Source: Gnetum montanum
Taxonomy: Eukaryota; Streptophyta; Gnetopsida; Gnetales; Gnetaceae
Length of the DNA: 51,856 nucleotides
Assembly (NCBI GenBank): GCA_015680685.1
Contig: MNCI01013713.1
Location: 93,861-145,716 of the forward strand
Direction: 5' to 3'
Shown: in pieces, positions 11,565 to 20,997 of the stretch
Position numbering within the stretch: the first letter of the stretch is position 1
Layout of the letters: the number at the start of each line of letters is the position of its first letter
Position numbers and translations under genes: made by a program
Notes under the pieces: generated by a model
Database searches by the model: none
What the model was told of the DNA's origin: nothing
Seen by the model: only the letters and a program-made list of their open reading frames with translations

Positions 11565-12451
11565 CTTGAATTTGCGTTGAAGCATGAAGGAGTATAATCG
11601 GCGTTATGTGGTTGCCAAGTCTTAGCTGGTGCAATAGATCTTAAGAATTTGTCTGGTTTTTGGGTAGGCAGGTTCCGTTTTGCTAAAAATTCGGCTACGG
11701 GAAATATTTTTACTCACCAAAAAAGGCGAAGGCCAGTTGCTACCTCCTCGATCACGTACACGTATGTTGTACACGAAGTAATAAAATTCCTTGCCCAGCC
11801 AAAATTTCATGGCTTTCATTTCAAGACAAAAGCATGATATAAACAGGGTGACCCAAAGCTCATTCATATATATTTTTCATATGCTGTTTGCTGAGTAGAG
11901 ATTCGCTCCTCATTGCCCAAGTTATTGGCTAAAATTCTGCAGTGCTGCAGATCTGATGTGTAGCTGAAGAATTTCAATTCTGGATTCTCAATCTAATTGC
12001 TATTTGGCTATTTGCTAATGCAGCTGCTTCTGTCCAGATACAATCATGTTCACAATGACTGCAAGCAAGTGGTAAATTACAACGGGAATTTTCTTTTTGC
12101 ACGACTAAGTTAATATTGTATCTAGATTTCTTAATTTGCATTTCAATTTCCCATTTCGTAGTCAACATCCACGGCGATGAGTACGATCATCATTTTGATG
12201 ATTTTTCAATTGTTTAATACTTTCTATAAAAAATAAAGGGGTCGAAAACTGTTTTTCCAACTTGAAACGATATTTATTTCCTGACGTTGAATCGATACAG
12301 CAGATAACAACAGATAATTCCCAGATTGACGGGGAGCGAACGCTTGAAAACTAGGTGGGAGACTGGGAAATGGGATCACTAGAACGAGAATGCTTCAATC
12401 AAAATAGATAAATACTAAAATATGAAAGGACGAGCGGAAGAGCTTAGACCT
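11565..12451 (-). other. PKS 3' flank, partly duplicated at 18804-19130
   Basis: Three blocks downstream of the PKS stop recur on '+': 12295-12412 as 18804-18925, about 12160-12203 as about 18920-18950, and 11565-11740 as 18951-19130. This shows that the duplication covering the PKS reached about 0.9 kb past its stop codon. A candidate polyadenylation signal AATAAA on '-' lies at 12273-12278, 174 bases after the stop. Confidence 0.7.
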
Positions 12452-13636
12452 TTAGGCGGGGGATTTGGGTGGCAGAGGGAAAGCTTTGAGGACGACGGTC
12501 TCAACCGAGATACCGGGGCCGAAGCCCAAAAGGACACCCAGTGGCAGCCCCTCGCCGGTAGTGGAGCACCCGTTTGCAGCGGACCACCTGCGAATCTCTT
12601 CCAGAATAAACAGCACCGATGCGCTTGACATGTTGCCGTTCTCCGCCAGCACATGCCGGCTTGCACGCAGCTTGCTCGGCTGCAGCGCCAACTTGGCCTC
12701 CACGGCGTCCAGGATGGCTGCTCCGCCCGGGTGAGAGATCCAGAACAGACTGTTCCAATCCGAGTCCGATATCCCCAGCGGCTTAACCGCCCTCTTGAGC
12801 TCGCCTTCCAAGTTTTCCGAGATCACGGACGCCACGTTCTTCAGCAGATGGACCATGAGCCCGGCTTCCGTGACGTCGCCCTCGATGCCTTCGCGGGAGT
12901 CCGGAAACACCGTCTGCTGAGCCGACAGCAGCTCGAAGCATGGCCGCTCGCCGGCGCCAACGTCAGGGTCAGCGCCAACAATGAGCGCGGCAGCGCCGTC
13001 GCCGAACAGCACCTGGGCTACCAGGCTGTCGATGTGCCCGCCGTCCGGGCGAGGACCGCGGAAGAGGCAGGCAGTGATCTCGGAGCACACGACGAGCACG
13101 CGGGCGCCGCGGCGGCTCTCGGCGAGCGTCTTGGCCATTCGGAGGGCGGTCCCTCCGGCGTGGCAGCCGACGTGGTAGAGCATGATCCTCTCGACGTGGG
13201 GGCTGAGGCCCATGGCCCTTGCCAGCTCGAAGTCGTTGCCGGGCATGTGGATGGCGGAGGTGCAGTTGAAGACCAAGTGAGTTATGGCGCTCAGAGGCTG
13301 CCCCCACTCCGCCACGGCCTTCTCGGCGGCCGCCTTGCCCAGGCGCGGTATTTCCTTCAGCATTATGTGCTGCCTGTCGTTGTGGGAGGGCTCATCGTAG
13401 GACGCAATGCTGGGATACTGCTTCAGCATCTCCTCCGTGAGCAGCACGTGCCTCTGCTTGATCTGGGCTCTGTCGCAGATGCGCTGGAACTTGCGCTTGA
13501 GCTCCGTCATGTGCTCGCTCTTGGTCACTCTGAAGTAGTAGTCCGGGTACTCGCTGTGCTTTATTATGTTTGCCGGCTGCGCTGTGGCCATGGCCAGCAC
13601 GCAAGCGTTGCCCTTTGCCTTCTCAACCATGGCCAT
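12452..13636 (-). CDS. Type III polyketide synthase, chalcone/stilbene synthase-like, intronless
   Basis: The 394-residue protein has the usual length of plant CHS-family enzymes, which are cytosolic homodimers that extend a CoA starter with malonyl-CoA. The catalytic triad is present: Cys158 in VGCHAGG, His302 in ISHPGG and Asn335 in GNMSS. Gatekeeper Phe211 (LFGDG) and the GFGPG loop (371-375) are also kept. The pocket departs from chalcone synthase. Using alfalfa CHS numbering, Phe165 is His159, Val196 is Cys190, Thr197 is Leu191, Gly134 is Ala128 and Phe265 is Val262; Gly256 is kept as Gly253 and Ser338 as Ser337. Two extra residues occur in RPDGGHID (196-203). The CHAGGTALR motif recalls diketide-CoA synthases and [14 protein letters not shown] recalls bibenzyl synthases, so the product is probably not naringenin chalcone. 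The Cys54 codon, where CHS genes normally carry an intron, is uninterrupted. ATG 13636 gives the normal N-terminus. GC content is well above the surroundings, as expected of a real exon. Confidence 0.95.
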   Translation of the reverse strand: MAMVEKAKGNACVLAMATAQPANIIKHSEYPDYYFRVTKSEHMTELKRKFQRICDRAQIKQRHVLLTEEMLKQYPSIASYDEPSHNDRQHIMLKEIPRLGKAAAEKAVAEWGQPLSAITHLVFNCTSAIHMPGNDFELARAMGLSPHVERIMLYHVGCHAGGTALRMAKTLAESRRGARVLVVCSEITACLFRGPRPDGGHIDSLVAQVLFGDGAAALIVGADPDVGAGERPCFELLSAQQTVFPDSREGIEGDVTEAGLMVHLLKNVASVISENLEGELKRAVKPLGISDSDWNSLFWISHPGGAAILDAVEAKLALQPSKLRASRHVLAENGNMSSASVLFILEEIRRWSAANGCSTTGEGLPLGVLLGFGPGISVETVVLKAFPLPPKSPA

Positions 13637-13885
13637 GAATGAGGAACGATGGCTTTGCTAATTAATGGAATTAGTGTGTCGTCTTCACACTTGCTTGTTA
13701 CTGCTTAAACTCAGTCAGTGGGGACTGAAGATGTTGGTGCGGTGGTGTGCATGAAACAAGGACGCAGCATCTTCTTATATAGCTTAGCCAGGTATGCAGA
13801 TGCAGCACCACGTTCTTTTGGGTGGTAGGAGCACTTGAGCATGACATGGAATACGCCCGTGGATTTGGAACGGGGCACGTGTTTG
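13637..13885 (-). promoter_or_regulatory. PKS promoter: TATA, H-box core and G-box
   Basis: Read on '-', a TATATAA box lies at 13775-13781, about 140 bases before the ATG. A CCTACC H-box core is at 13824-13829 and a perfect CACGTG G-box at 13876-13881. H-box plus G-box is the classical light- and elicitor-responsive arrangement of phenylpropanoid promoters, bound by MYB and bZIP factors. The same three boxes, in the same order, precede the damaged copy at 14826. Confidence 0.7.
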
Positions 13886-14489
13886 ACGACGAGACCAAGC
13901 TTGCCAAAATGCCAGAGCTATTTTAGCCAACACACCTCGGCTGGTCAAAGGGTTCAAACTTTTCTATGAATTTTATATAATCAATATTGAATAAATGCTT
14001 ACAATGCCGCCACGGAATGTGCCGATTATCCAGGTACCGGAACGTGGTTTGAACTATTTTTGATGCATGAAATGGATAGATACAAGCCGCTATACTTGAA
14101 AACATTGTTATGCCTATCTTCCTGCTGCTCTTACTAGGTAGACTAATCCCAACATCTTTACAGCATTTCTGGTCTTTCACCTCGTACTTTTGAAGGACTT
14201 CTTCAGGGGTTTCCAAAAGTAACAACTTAAGCTTGTTACTTAGGGTAAAACATCTCACATCATGATTGACCGTCCAAAACAAGCGCAAGAAGCGCCCTGG
14301 TCGCAAACCAGCGACGAGACAAGGTGACGCACAACACCTTATCTAATATTCAAAAAACCAAAGGCCGCACGCAGCCACGCACATCACATTGCTTAAACAA
14401 TATTTTATTCCACCCACTCTGGACTCTGGCGCACCGTAATCACTCAGGCTGGTCCGCAGCCGGTTCCCTCTTGTTAACGCTTCTTCATC
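13886..14489. other. Spacer between two head-to-head PKS promoters
   Basis: About 600 bp lie between the two G-boxes. I find no convincing gene. Homology between the two promoter copies ends close to the G-boxes, so this spacer is not itself an inverted repeat. Confidence 0.5.
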
Positions 14490-14825
14490 GTCAAACACGT
14501 GCCCTGACTCGCCAGTACGACTCGTCTTTGAGAGTTTCCTACCACTTGCCATATCAGGCGCGTTGATACATTCTCTTTTAGTTTCGACGTACTATGAAAT
14601 TGTTACCAACCAATCCAATCCAATTTACTGAACTGAGAAAGCAATGTGCTCTGTCCTTAATCGATGGGCACTCGCTATATAACATGAACCTCAACTTGGG
14701 TTTGCATCGCCCAGTCGCTCACTACCCCCCACTCACTTTTCTTCTTCTGCTTTTGCCTTTGCCTTTGAGCTTTTCCCCACTCCACCTCAAGCCACACCCA
14801 TATTCCATTGCAACGCATCAGCATC
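14490..14825 (+). promoter_or_regulatory. Retained promoter of the damaged PKS copy
   Basis: G-box CACGTG is at 14496-14501 within CGTCAAACACGTGCCC, which is shared with the intact promoter. The H-box core CCTACC is at 14538-14543 and TATATAA at 14676-14682, 144 bases before the ATG. Box order and spacing to the ATG parallel the intact gene, though the gap between H-box and TATA is longer here. The promoter looks capable of working although the gene is broken. Confidence 0.6.
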
Positions 14826-15009
14826 ATGGCTGCCACGGTGGAGAAAGCAAAGGTAACGCTTGTGTGCTGGCCATGGCCACAGCGCAGCCGGAGAACGTGA
14901 TAAAGCACAGTGATTACCCGGATTACTACTTCAGGGCTTCGGCCCCGGTATCTCGGTTGAGACTGTCATCCTCAAAGCTTTCCCTCTGCCACCCAAATCC
15001 TCCGCCTAT
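14826..15009 (+). pseudogene. PKS pseudogene with internal deletion of about 1.0 kb
   Basis: The first ~36 codons (through PDYYF) match the intact PKS at 13636-13530, then the sequence jumps at 14934/14935 directly to the codons for the terminal GFGPG loop and the last ~24 residues. Everything between, including Cys158, His302 and Asn335, is gone. A 1-base deletion near codon 9 (GGGC to GGT) shifts the frame, and the terminal stop TAA has become TAT (15007-15009). The 3' untranslated homology runs on to 15058, where an inserted element begins, and resumes at 18804. It lies on the opposite strand to the intact gene, facing it head-to-head. Confidence 0.9.
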
Positions 15010-15050
15010 AGGTCTAAGCTCTCTGCTCGTCCTTTCATATTTTAGTATTT

Positions 15051-15058
15051 ATCTATTT
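15051..15058. repeat. Target-site duplication, left copy
   Basis: ATCTATTT, identical to 18804-18811. Confidence 0.75.
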
Positions 15059-15387
15059 CTATGCATCAAAAGAATCCGATTCGTGGAAGCGAGGAATTGA
15101 GGATTCATGATTCTGAACATGTTGGGTACGTGTGCCTCAAAAAAAAGTGGGGACGGGTTCGTAGCTGGAGAAAATTTAAATATATTAATTTTTTAAAAAA
15201 ATTAAATCTCATATATCATATAAAAAACGTTGTAGAATATAGAACAAGTACAATGTAAATTCAAAATATTGTTAATGCTTAAAAATTGCATAAAGGATTG
15301 CAATGAAACATTAAGTATTGAGTCTCATGTGTATTATAAAATATTTTAGCATTATCATATATATATATATATGATAAAGAGTTTCTT

Positions 15388-15733
15388 NNNNNNNNNNNNN
15401 NNNNNNNNNNNNNNNNNNNNNNNNNNNNNNNNNNNNNNNNNNNNNNNNNNNNNNNNNNNNNNNNNNNNNNNNNNNNNNNNNNNNNNNNNNNNNNNNNNNN
15501 NNNNNNNNNNNNNNNNNNNNNNNNNNNNNNNNNNNNNNNNNNNNNNNNNNNNNNNNNNNNNNNNNNNNNNNNNNNNNNNNNNNNNNNNNNNNNNNNNNNN
15601 NNNNNNNNNNNNNNNNNNNNNNNNNNNNNNNNNNNNNNNNNNNNNNNNNNNNNNNNNNNNNNNNNNNNNNNNNNNNNNNNNNNNNNNNNNNNNNNNNNNN
15701 NNNNNNNNNNNNNNNNNNNNNNNNNNNNNNNNN
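15388..15733. other. Assembly gap, 346 N
   Basis: This run of Ns is bordered on the left by a short palindromic (AT)n stretch (15355-15374). Confidence 1.
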
Positions 15734-16440
15734 ATTCAAAACTTCATCAATAAACAAACTCATTTGAAGCTTAAGACCTAATAGCCTATTAATCATGGTG
15801 TTTAAAAAATGCATGATATATAAAACATCACTATTTCAAGTTTTCAAATCACATTTCATAAATTAATTAAGAAAATTAATTTGCATTAATATTTGTTATA
15901 TGTTTAATAAAAAAATTAATCTAAGAAAAAAACTTCACTACTAAAGAACCCATTTGGCTGGATCTTCTTCAACTATTCCATCCATATCAAGTATAGCATC
16001 TTCACATTTAAATGCTTTTGTATGTCCTTTAGTAAATTAAAGTCATTCATTTCTAATTAAGCTAACCTTACAAGGTGAATGTAATCGTTTAACATATTCT
16101 ATGTTCTTACATCAAAATCCTCACAAGGCCTTGTTGAATTTTTATCTCTATGTTTTGAAAAATACCACTTAATATTTTATACATGTGCAGCCATATGCAA
16201 TGGGGTATTTGTAACATTCCATCTTTTTAGAATCAATGAAGTAACCGAGCATTATAAAAAATCAAAAGAGCTATCAATTTCTATAACATATTTTCATAAC
16301 ATATTTTCATAAATTACATAAATTTCTATCAACATAAAGGATGAAATCAACAATAGGTTGTGCCATTAGGAAAAATATTGCTACATTTTCATAGAAAACA
16401 AATACTAAGCATATAAGCCAATAAAGTTTATCAGATTTTT
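15734..16440. other. AT-rich interior of the 15059-18803 insertion, no gene seen
   Basis: No frame longer than background and no recognisable protein motif. Confidence 0.5.
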
Positions 16441-16499
16441 ACACTAGGAATCCCTTCCCCACCACCATTTTCACAGAGCTCTATCTGCTTCTGCGCTAT

Positions 16500-17028
16500 T
16501 AAGTTGGGATAGCAAGAGATTCAAAGGCGGGTCTTTGGAGTTTTCGAATTTGTTGTTGTGGGTTGAGTTCATGCCTCTTGCATGTTTGACTGCAAATGTT
16601 GACTAGGGCTTCGTAAAAAGATTTGGGAAGGATATGGTGCTGAAATTTTGTTTGAACTTTGAACAAATGTATGCTTCGACTATTCTGTATGCACTTGCAG
16701 AGGGAGAGAGGCCTGAAAGCACAGGTTGTGCATTAATGACTGGCTAGAATGACGGCCACAGATTGTGCATTTATGACTGGCCAGAATCACGGCCGTTACC
16801 TGAAACCAAAGAGCAACATGAGATGGCCATGGCCCATGAATAAAAATACAAAACTAATCCACTAAATAAAAATATTTACTCTAAAATCATGTTCTGAATA
16901 AACTAAAACGAAAAGTAAAGATAAGGTAAATCTAAGCAAAATAGGCAACTCAATTGATACGAAAATCCACTAAAATCCACTACTAAAGATCAGATAGGAA
17001 TGTGTTCTCACGCAAACTGGAAGAGCAC
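16500..17028. repeat. Block A, first copy of a direct duplication
   Basis: It is nearly identical to 17369-17872, apart from about 13 bases missing from the second copy near 17652. It holds an imperfect 36-bp tandem duplication (about 16722-16794, TTGTGCATTWATGACTGG). In this copy it runs directly into block B (17024-17360). In the other copy, block B' (19484-19820) is ~1.6 kb away. Confidence 0.85.
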
Positions 17029-17029
17029 A

Positions 17030-17125
17030 TTGATTAGAAGTTTATAACTCAATGCCACCTAGTAGAATTGAACCTGTGACCTAAGGTTACCAAGGCAAGA
17101 TATATAACACTAGGCTAACACCTCA
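17030..17125 (-). repeat. tRNA-derived SINE-like repeat (in block B)
   Basis: On '-' an A-box-like TAGCCTAGTG (17108-17117) is followed after 34 bases by a B-box-like GGTTCAATTC (17065-17074), the internal RNA polymerase III promoter layout of tRNA-derived SINEs. The 5' end reads CAATGAGGTGTTAGCC. No poly-A tail is clear. Confidence 0.45.
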
Positions 17126-17368
17126 TTGTTGAAAACAATTTTTTCATACTATTATCTATCCTACTATATTGTATCGATGTGTTGTTTGAGGACCTGAACT
17201 TAGTGCTCAACTTTAGAAAGATATTGAAAGAATGCAAAAAAAATTTCTTCTTGATGAGTTAAAGGTGTACATGAAAACACCTTACTCAATATTATTTTGT
17301 GACAGTGACTTATGAATTTTAGAAGCAGAAGCCTTGTGCCAATTCATTACAAACACTCATNCTCTTTG

Positions 17369-17872
17369 GGATAGCAAAAGATTCAAAGGCGGGTCTTTGG
17401 AGTTTTCGAATTTGTTGTTGTGGGTTGAGTTCATGCCTCTTGCATGTTTGACTGCAAATGTTGACTAGGGCTTCCTAAAAAGATTTGGGAAGGATATGGT
17501 GCTGAAATTTTGTTTGAACTTTGAATAAATGTATGCTTCGACTATTCTGTATGCACTTGTAGAGGGAGAGAAGCCTGAAAGCACAGGTTGTGCATTAATG
17601 ACTAGGTAGAATGACGGCCACAGATTGTGCATTTATGACTGGCCAGAATCACGAGCAACATGAGATGGCCATGGCCCATGAATAAAAATACAAAACCAAT
17701 CCACTAAATAAAAATCTTTTCTCTAAAATCATGTTCTGAATAAACTAAAACGAAAAGTAAAGATAAGGTAAATCTAAGCAAAATAGGCAACTCAATTGAT
17801 ACGAAAATCCACTAAAATCCACTACTAAAGATCAGACAGGAACGTGTTCTCACGCAAACTGGAAGAGCAAAA
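17369..17872. repeat. Block A', second copy of the direct duplication
   Basis: It starts just after the isolated N at 17361 and continues past the A/B junction point into unique sequence. This suggests it belongs to the complete version of the locus. Confidence 0.85.
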
Positions 17873-18803
17873 TGGAAAGAGAAGAAAAGCGGATTTCGTG
17901 CTCACAAATCACGATAGAGATGCAGAGAAATCTATACAGCAACGAGGGAAAGAAGCGGAAAATAACAAGTGAGATACAAGAGCGAACTTTCACCGGAAAA
18001 ATTGTGCACTAAGATTACAAAGGTAAAGATGTAGCGCTGGCATTTAAAAAACCGAAGAAATATCATCCAAATTTTTAAAAACAAAAACTAGAATTAAGGA
18101 TCGAAGAGAATCGCTCGCAATGCATGCTTACATAGCTCGGCAAGCCCGTCCAGATTCCGCTAGAAGGAAACGATCGATTGTCTTGAAAAATATAGAATGA
18201 TAAAAAATATAGAAACTGAAAAATATAGAATAATAAAGTATAGAATGATAGATGTGCAGCGCAGTCTGTAAAGGTAACAATTCATTCTCTAAGAATCAAC
18301 AGATAAATCCGATAAGGCAAGTCTCCTACCCAGTCACCCAGATCAGACTGGGCAGACAAGACCCCTGCATCAAAAAAAATGTTCATAGTTTCTTCGTCAT
18401 TGCCTGCAAATGAAAAACTGAAAATGAAGTTTGTAATAGGAAATGCATTGTTACACATACGTGGTTGCGCTCGTCCTAACTTTTCCCTGAGAAACCAAGG
18501 GTTTGGAGAGTCTGTGGAAGCATCAAATCCCTATCAATGGCGGAATAGGAGGAGCGTCTGTAAATAAAAGGTATTGGACGCGGATGCAATTTGCAAGAAA
18601 CAGATAAGATTTGACACGATTTGCAGTAAAAATAGGTAAGATTTTAATCGACAATGAATGTTGTCATTGAGAGTTGAAAAATCAAACGAAAAATTATAAT
18701 TTACGTACCCAATGCGGATTTTACACGCTTCTGTACGGGTGCTCGAATCCACCGCCAACAATTCGTGAGATTTTCTTCGGAATCACGAATCTCCGGCGCA
18801 TAG
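17873..18803. other. Unique interior and right end of the insertion
   Basis: No gene is recognised. The right terminus lies at 18803 (GCGCATAG). Confidence 0.5.
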
Positions 18804-18811
18804 ATCTATTT
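18804..18811. repeat. Target-site duplication, right copy
   Basis: ATCTATTT, followed by TGATTGAAGC exactly as in the uninterrupted 3' flank of the intact PKS. Confidence 0.75.
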
Positions 18812-19130
18812 TGATTGAAGCAATCTCGTTCTAGTGATCCCATTTCCCAGTCTCCCACCTAGTTTTCAAGCGTTCGCTCCCCGTCAATCTGAGAATTATC
18901 TGTTGTTATCTTCTGTATCAAAATGATTGTACTCGTCGCCATGGATGTTAGCAACTGGGCTTCGTCTTTTTGGTGAGTAAAAATATTCCCCCGTGGCCAT
19001 GGCCGAATGTTAAGCAAAACGGAACCTACCTACCAGGAAACCAGACAAATTCTTAAGATCTATTGCACCATCTAAGACCCGGCAACTACAGAACACCGAT
19101 TATACCCTATGCTTCAACGCAATGAGTTTC
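18804..19130 (+). other. Displaced 3' flank of the PKS pseudogene
   Basis: It matches the reverse complement of the intact gene's downstream region in three blocks, with two internal deletions of about 90 and 420 bp relative to that region. It was contiguous with 15058 before the insertion. Confidence 0.8.
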
Positions 19131-20081
19131 TCGTAAAATAATTTTATTGTAAAGAGATGAACTTTTTTTCACCAGAATTATCATATGTACATTAGTTTTG
19201 AATTTTGTGTTCATTATGAAAATCAATTCTTCTTCAATCAATATGAAATTTTATTACTTTGTAAAATATAAAAGGTTCTTTCAATTAAATAATAATAGAT
19301 ATACTATAAAGATATAGCTAAACTAGTTATTTTTAGTATCCTTGTTTGTTTTCTAAAAACTTATATGATGATACTAAATTTTTAAAATTATTATAATTTT
19401 TTAGGGTAAACACACTCATATGGTGGCTAGCACATTCATTAGAAGTTTATAGCTCAATGTTACCAAGCAAAATTGAACCTATGAGCACATTGATTAGAAG
19501 TTTATAACTCAATGCCACCTAGTAGAATTGAACCTGTGACCTAAGGTTACCAAGGCAAGATATATAACACTAGGCTAACACCTCATTGTTGAAAACAATT
19601 TTTTCATACTATTATCTATCCTACTATATTGTATCGATGTGTTGTTTGAGGACCTGAACTTCGTGCTCAACTTTAGAAAGATATTGAAAGAATGCAAAAA
19701 AAATTTCTTCTTGATGAGTTAAAGGTGAAGATGAAAACACCTTACTCAATATTATTTTGTGACAGTGACTTATTAATTTTAGAAGCAAAAGCCTTGTGCC
19801 AATTCATTACAAACACTCATAGGTTGCATATCTCAAGGCAAAGTAGTTCTTGAAGATTTGGAAGACTATCATTAGTATTTTCAAGGGATGCAATGGTGGA
19901 GAAAATGGAATATTTCTTAGGAGGACATGCAATAAAATCTTGAGCAGATTCACCAACAAGCCAAGCAAAAGGTTTTAACACAAATGTGGGCTAAAGCGTA
20001 AGGCAAGAGGAAATTTAATTTACACCGCATTAGCTCTAATAAACTAGATGTAGAAGCTCACTATCTCTCAACTACTATTCC
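19131..20081. other. Intergenic DNA with block B' (19484-19820)
   Basis: AT-rich. It contains the SINE-like repeat and then ~260 bp of unidentified sequence, interrupted by M1 at 20082. No gene is supported. Confidence 0.5.
19429..19590 (-). repeat. tRNA-derived SINE-like repeat with 55-bp tandem duplication of its 3' part
   Basis: It has the same A-box (19568-19577) and B-box (19525-19534) as the copy at 17030-17125. The 3' part AGCACATTSATTAGAAG... occurs twice in tandem (19429-19483 and 19484-19538) with about 80% identity, which only this copy shows. Confidence 0.45.
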
Positions 20082-20990
20082 TGATGAGCGGTGAGATACC
20101 CCTACACCCAACCATACGAATCACAAGCATTCACGCATGATCTAGTCAAATTCCATGGATGGGACTAGTTGTGGCATCTAGATCACTATGCCTTGATCAT
20201 AGTTCCCTGTCTTTTCACTTGGACTAGTGGTAGCTTTGTTACGTCTGATTTAGTACAAAGTGAGACATATGATTTTTATTATTTTATATTTTATTGTTAT
20301 ACAATTAACAATAGGTTGAAACTCAATTTGTAATCAATTCAATTAATCTAATTATTAATTAATAATCAACTATCCTAACATAAGTATCTGATCCCACTTC
20401 CCATGCACATCCTGAACACATATAACGTTGCTAAGTTCCAAACATTAAGCATTGTTGGGATTACCAAGAGTCATACGCATGCTCAAAGTAATCATACTTA
20501 TGTGCTTAATTAATTAACACGCATGAAAATGTAAATATTGACTAAGTACATGAAAAGTAAATTCCATGGAAAGTAAATCTAATCTAAGTCAAAGTGCTAC
20601 AATGAATAAGAATCAATCTTGATCTTATTGCCATTCATGGAATATGTTTAGGTACATTTTCAGTAGAATAAGACTTCATACAACTAACTCAAATCCACTC
20701 TGTAGGCACTCACTGACTATTCTCTAAGATTACGGAATAAAACTGCAAGAATTCGACTACTCTATTAACAAAACTATGAAAAAACTAATGAAAAACTATT
20801 TCAAAACTGGAGCCTAGGCACTATATTTATAGGCCAAAGTATATACCCCAATGTCAAATACCCAACATCATGGCCAGGCCCTGACATCACAGCTCCGATG
20901 TCACATACCTGACATTGGAGCAAACAAAAAGAAATTATTCATCAGATGTCAAGGCTTTGATGTCAAGGCCAGGCAAATCATGATTCATCA
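20082..20990 (-). repeat. LTR-A, 3' LTR of M1 (909 bp)
   Basis: The '+' strand edges are TGATGAG and TTCATCA. A TATAAATA box on '-' lies at 20824-20831. U3 (20840-20960) has repeated GATGTC/GACATC motifs, the decayed counterparts of GATATC motifs in E1 and A2. Confidence 0.85.
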
Positions 20991-20997
20991 TACCCCC

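Larger units (their letters stand above)
15059..18803. mobile_element. Insertion splitting the PKS pseudogene 3' flank, 8-bp target duplication
   Basis: PKS-flank homology stops at 15058 and resumes at 18804. ATCTATTT is present immediately on both sides (15051-15058 and 18804-18811) but only once in the intact locus (around 12405). The insert begins CTATGC and ends GCATAG, a 6-bp perfect terminal inverted repeat. Beyond that the ends share only partial similarity (GATTCRTGATTC-like stretches). An 8-bp duplication with inverted termini suggests a cut-and-paste DNA transposon, possibly hAT-like, though the termini are not the usual hAT consensus. No transposase is visible. The true length is uncertain because of an N gap and the doubtful duplicated block 16441-17361. 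Confidence 0.65.

Noticed and set aside
12653-13642. A 329-codon open frame on '+' opposite the PKS
   Set aside because: It is a shadow of the GC-rich PKS coding strand. The '-' frame has full family motifs, and the '+' frame has none.
13923-14306. A 127-codon '-' frame between the two PKS copies
   Set aside because: No recognisable motif, AT-rich composition, no counterpart in the other promoter copy and no promoter signal of its own. Kept as spacer.
14594-15100. A 168-codon '+' frame covering the PKS pseudogene
   Set aside because: It joins 5' untranslated sequence, a frameshifted PKS N-terminus and an out-of-frame C-terminus. It is a by-product of the deletion, not a gene.
15311-15814. 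Long frames on both strands at 15.3-15.8 kb
   Set aside because: They consist almost entirely of the N gap.
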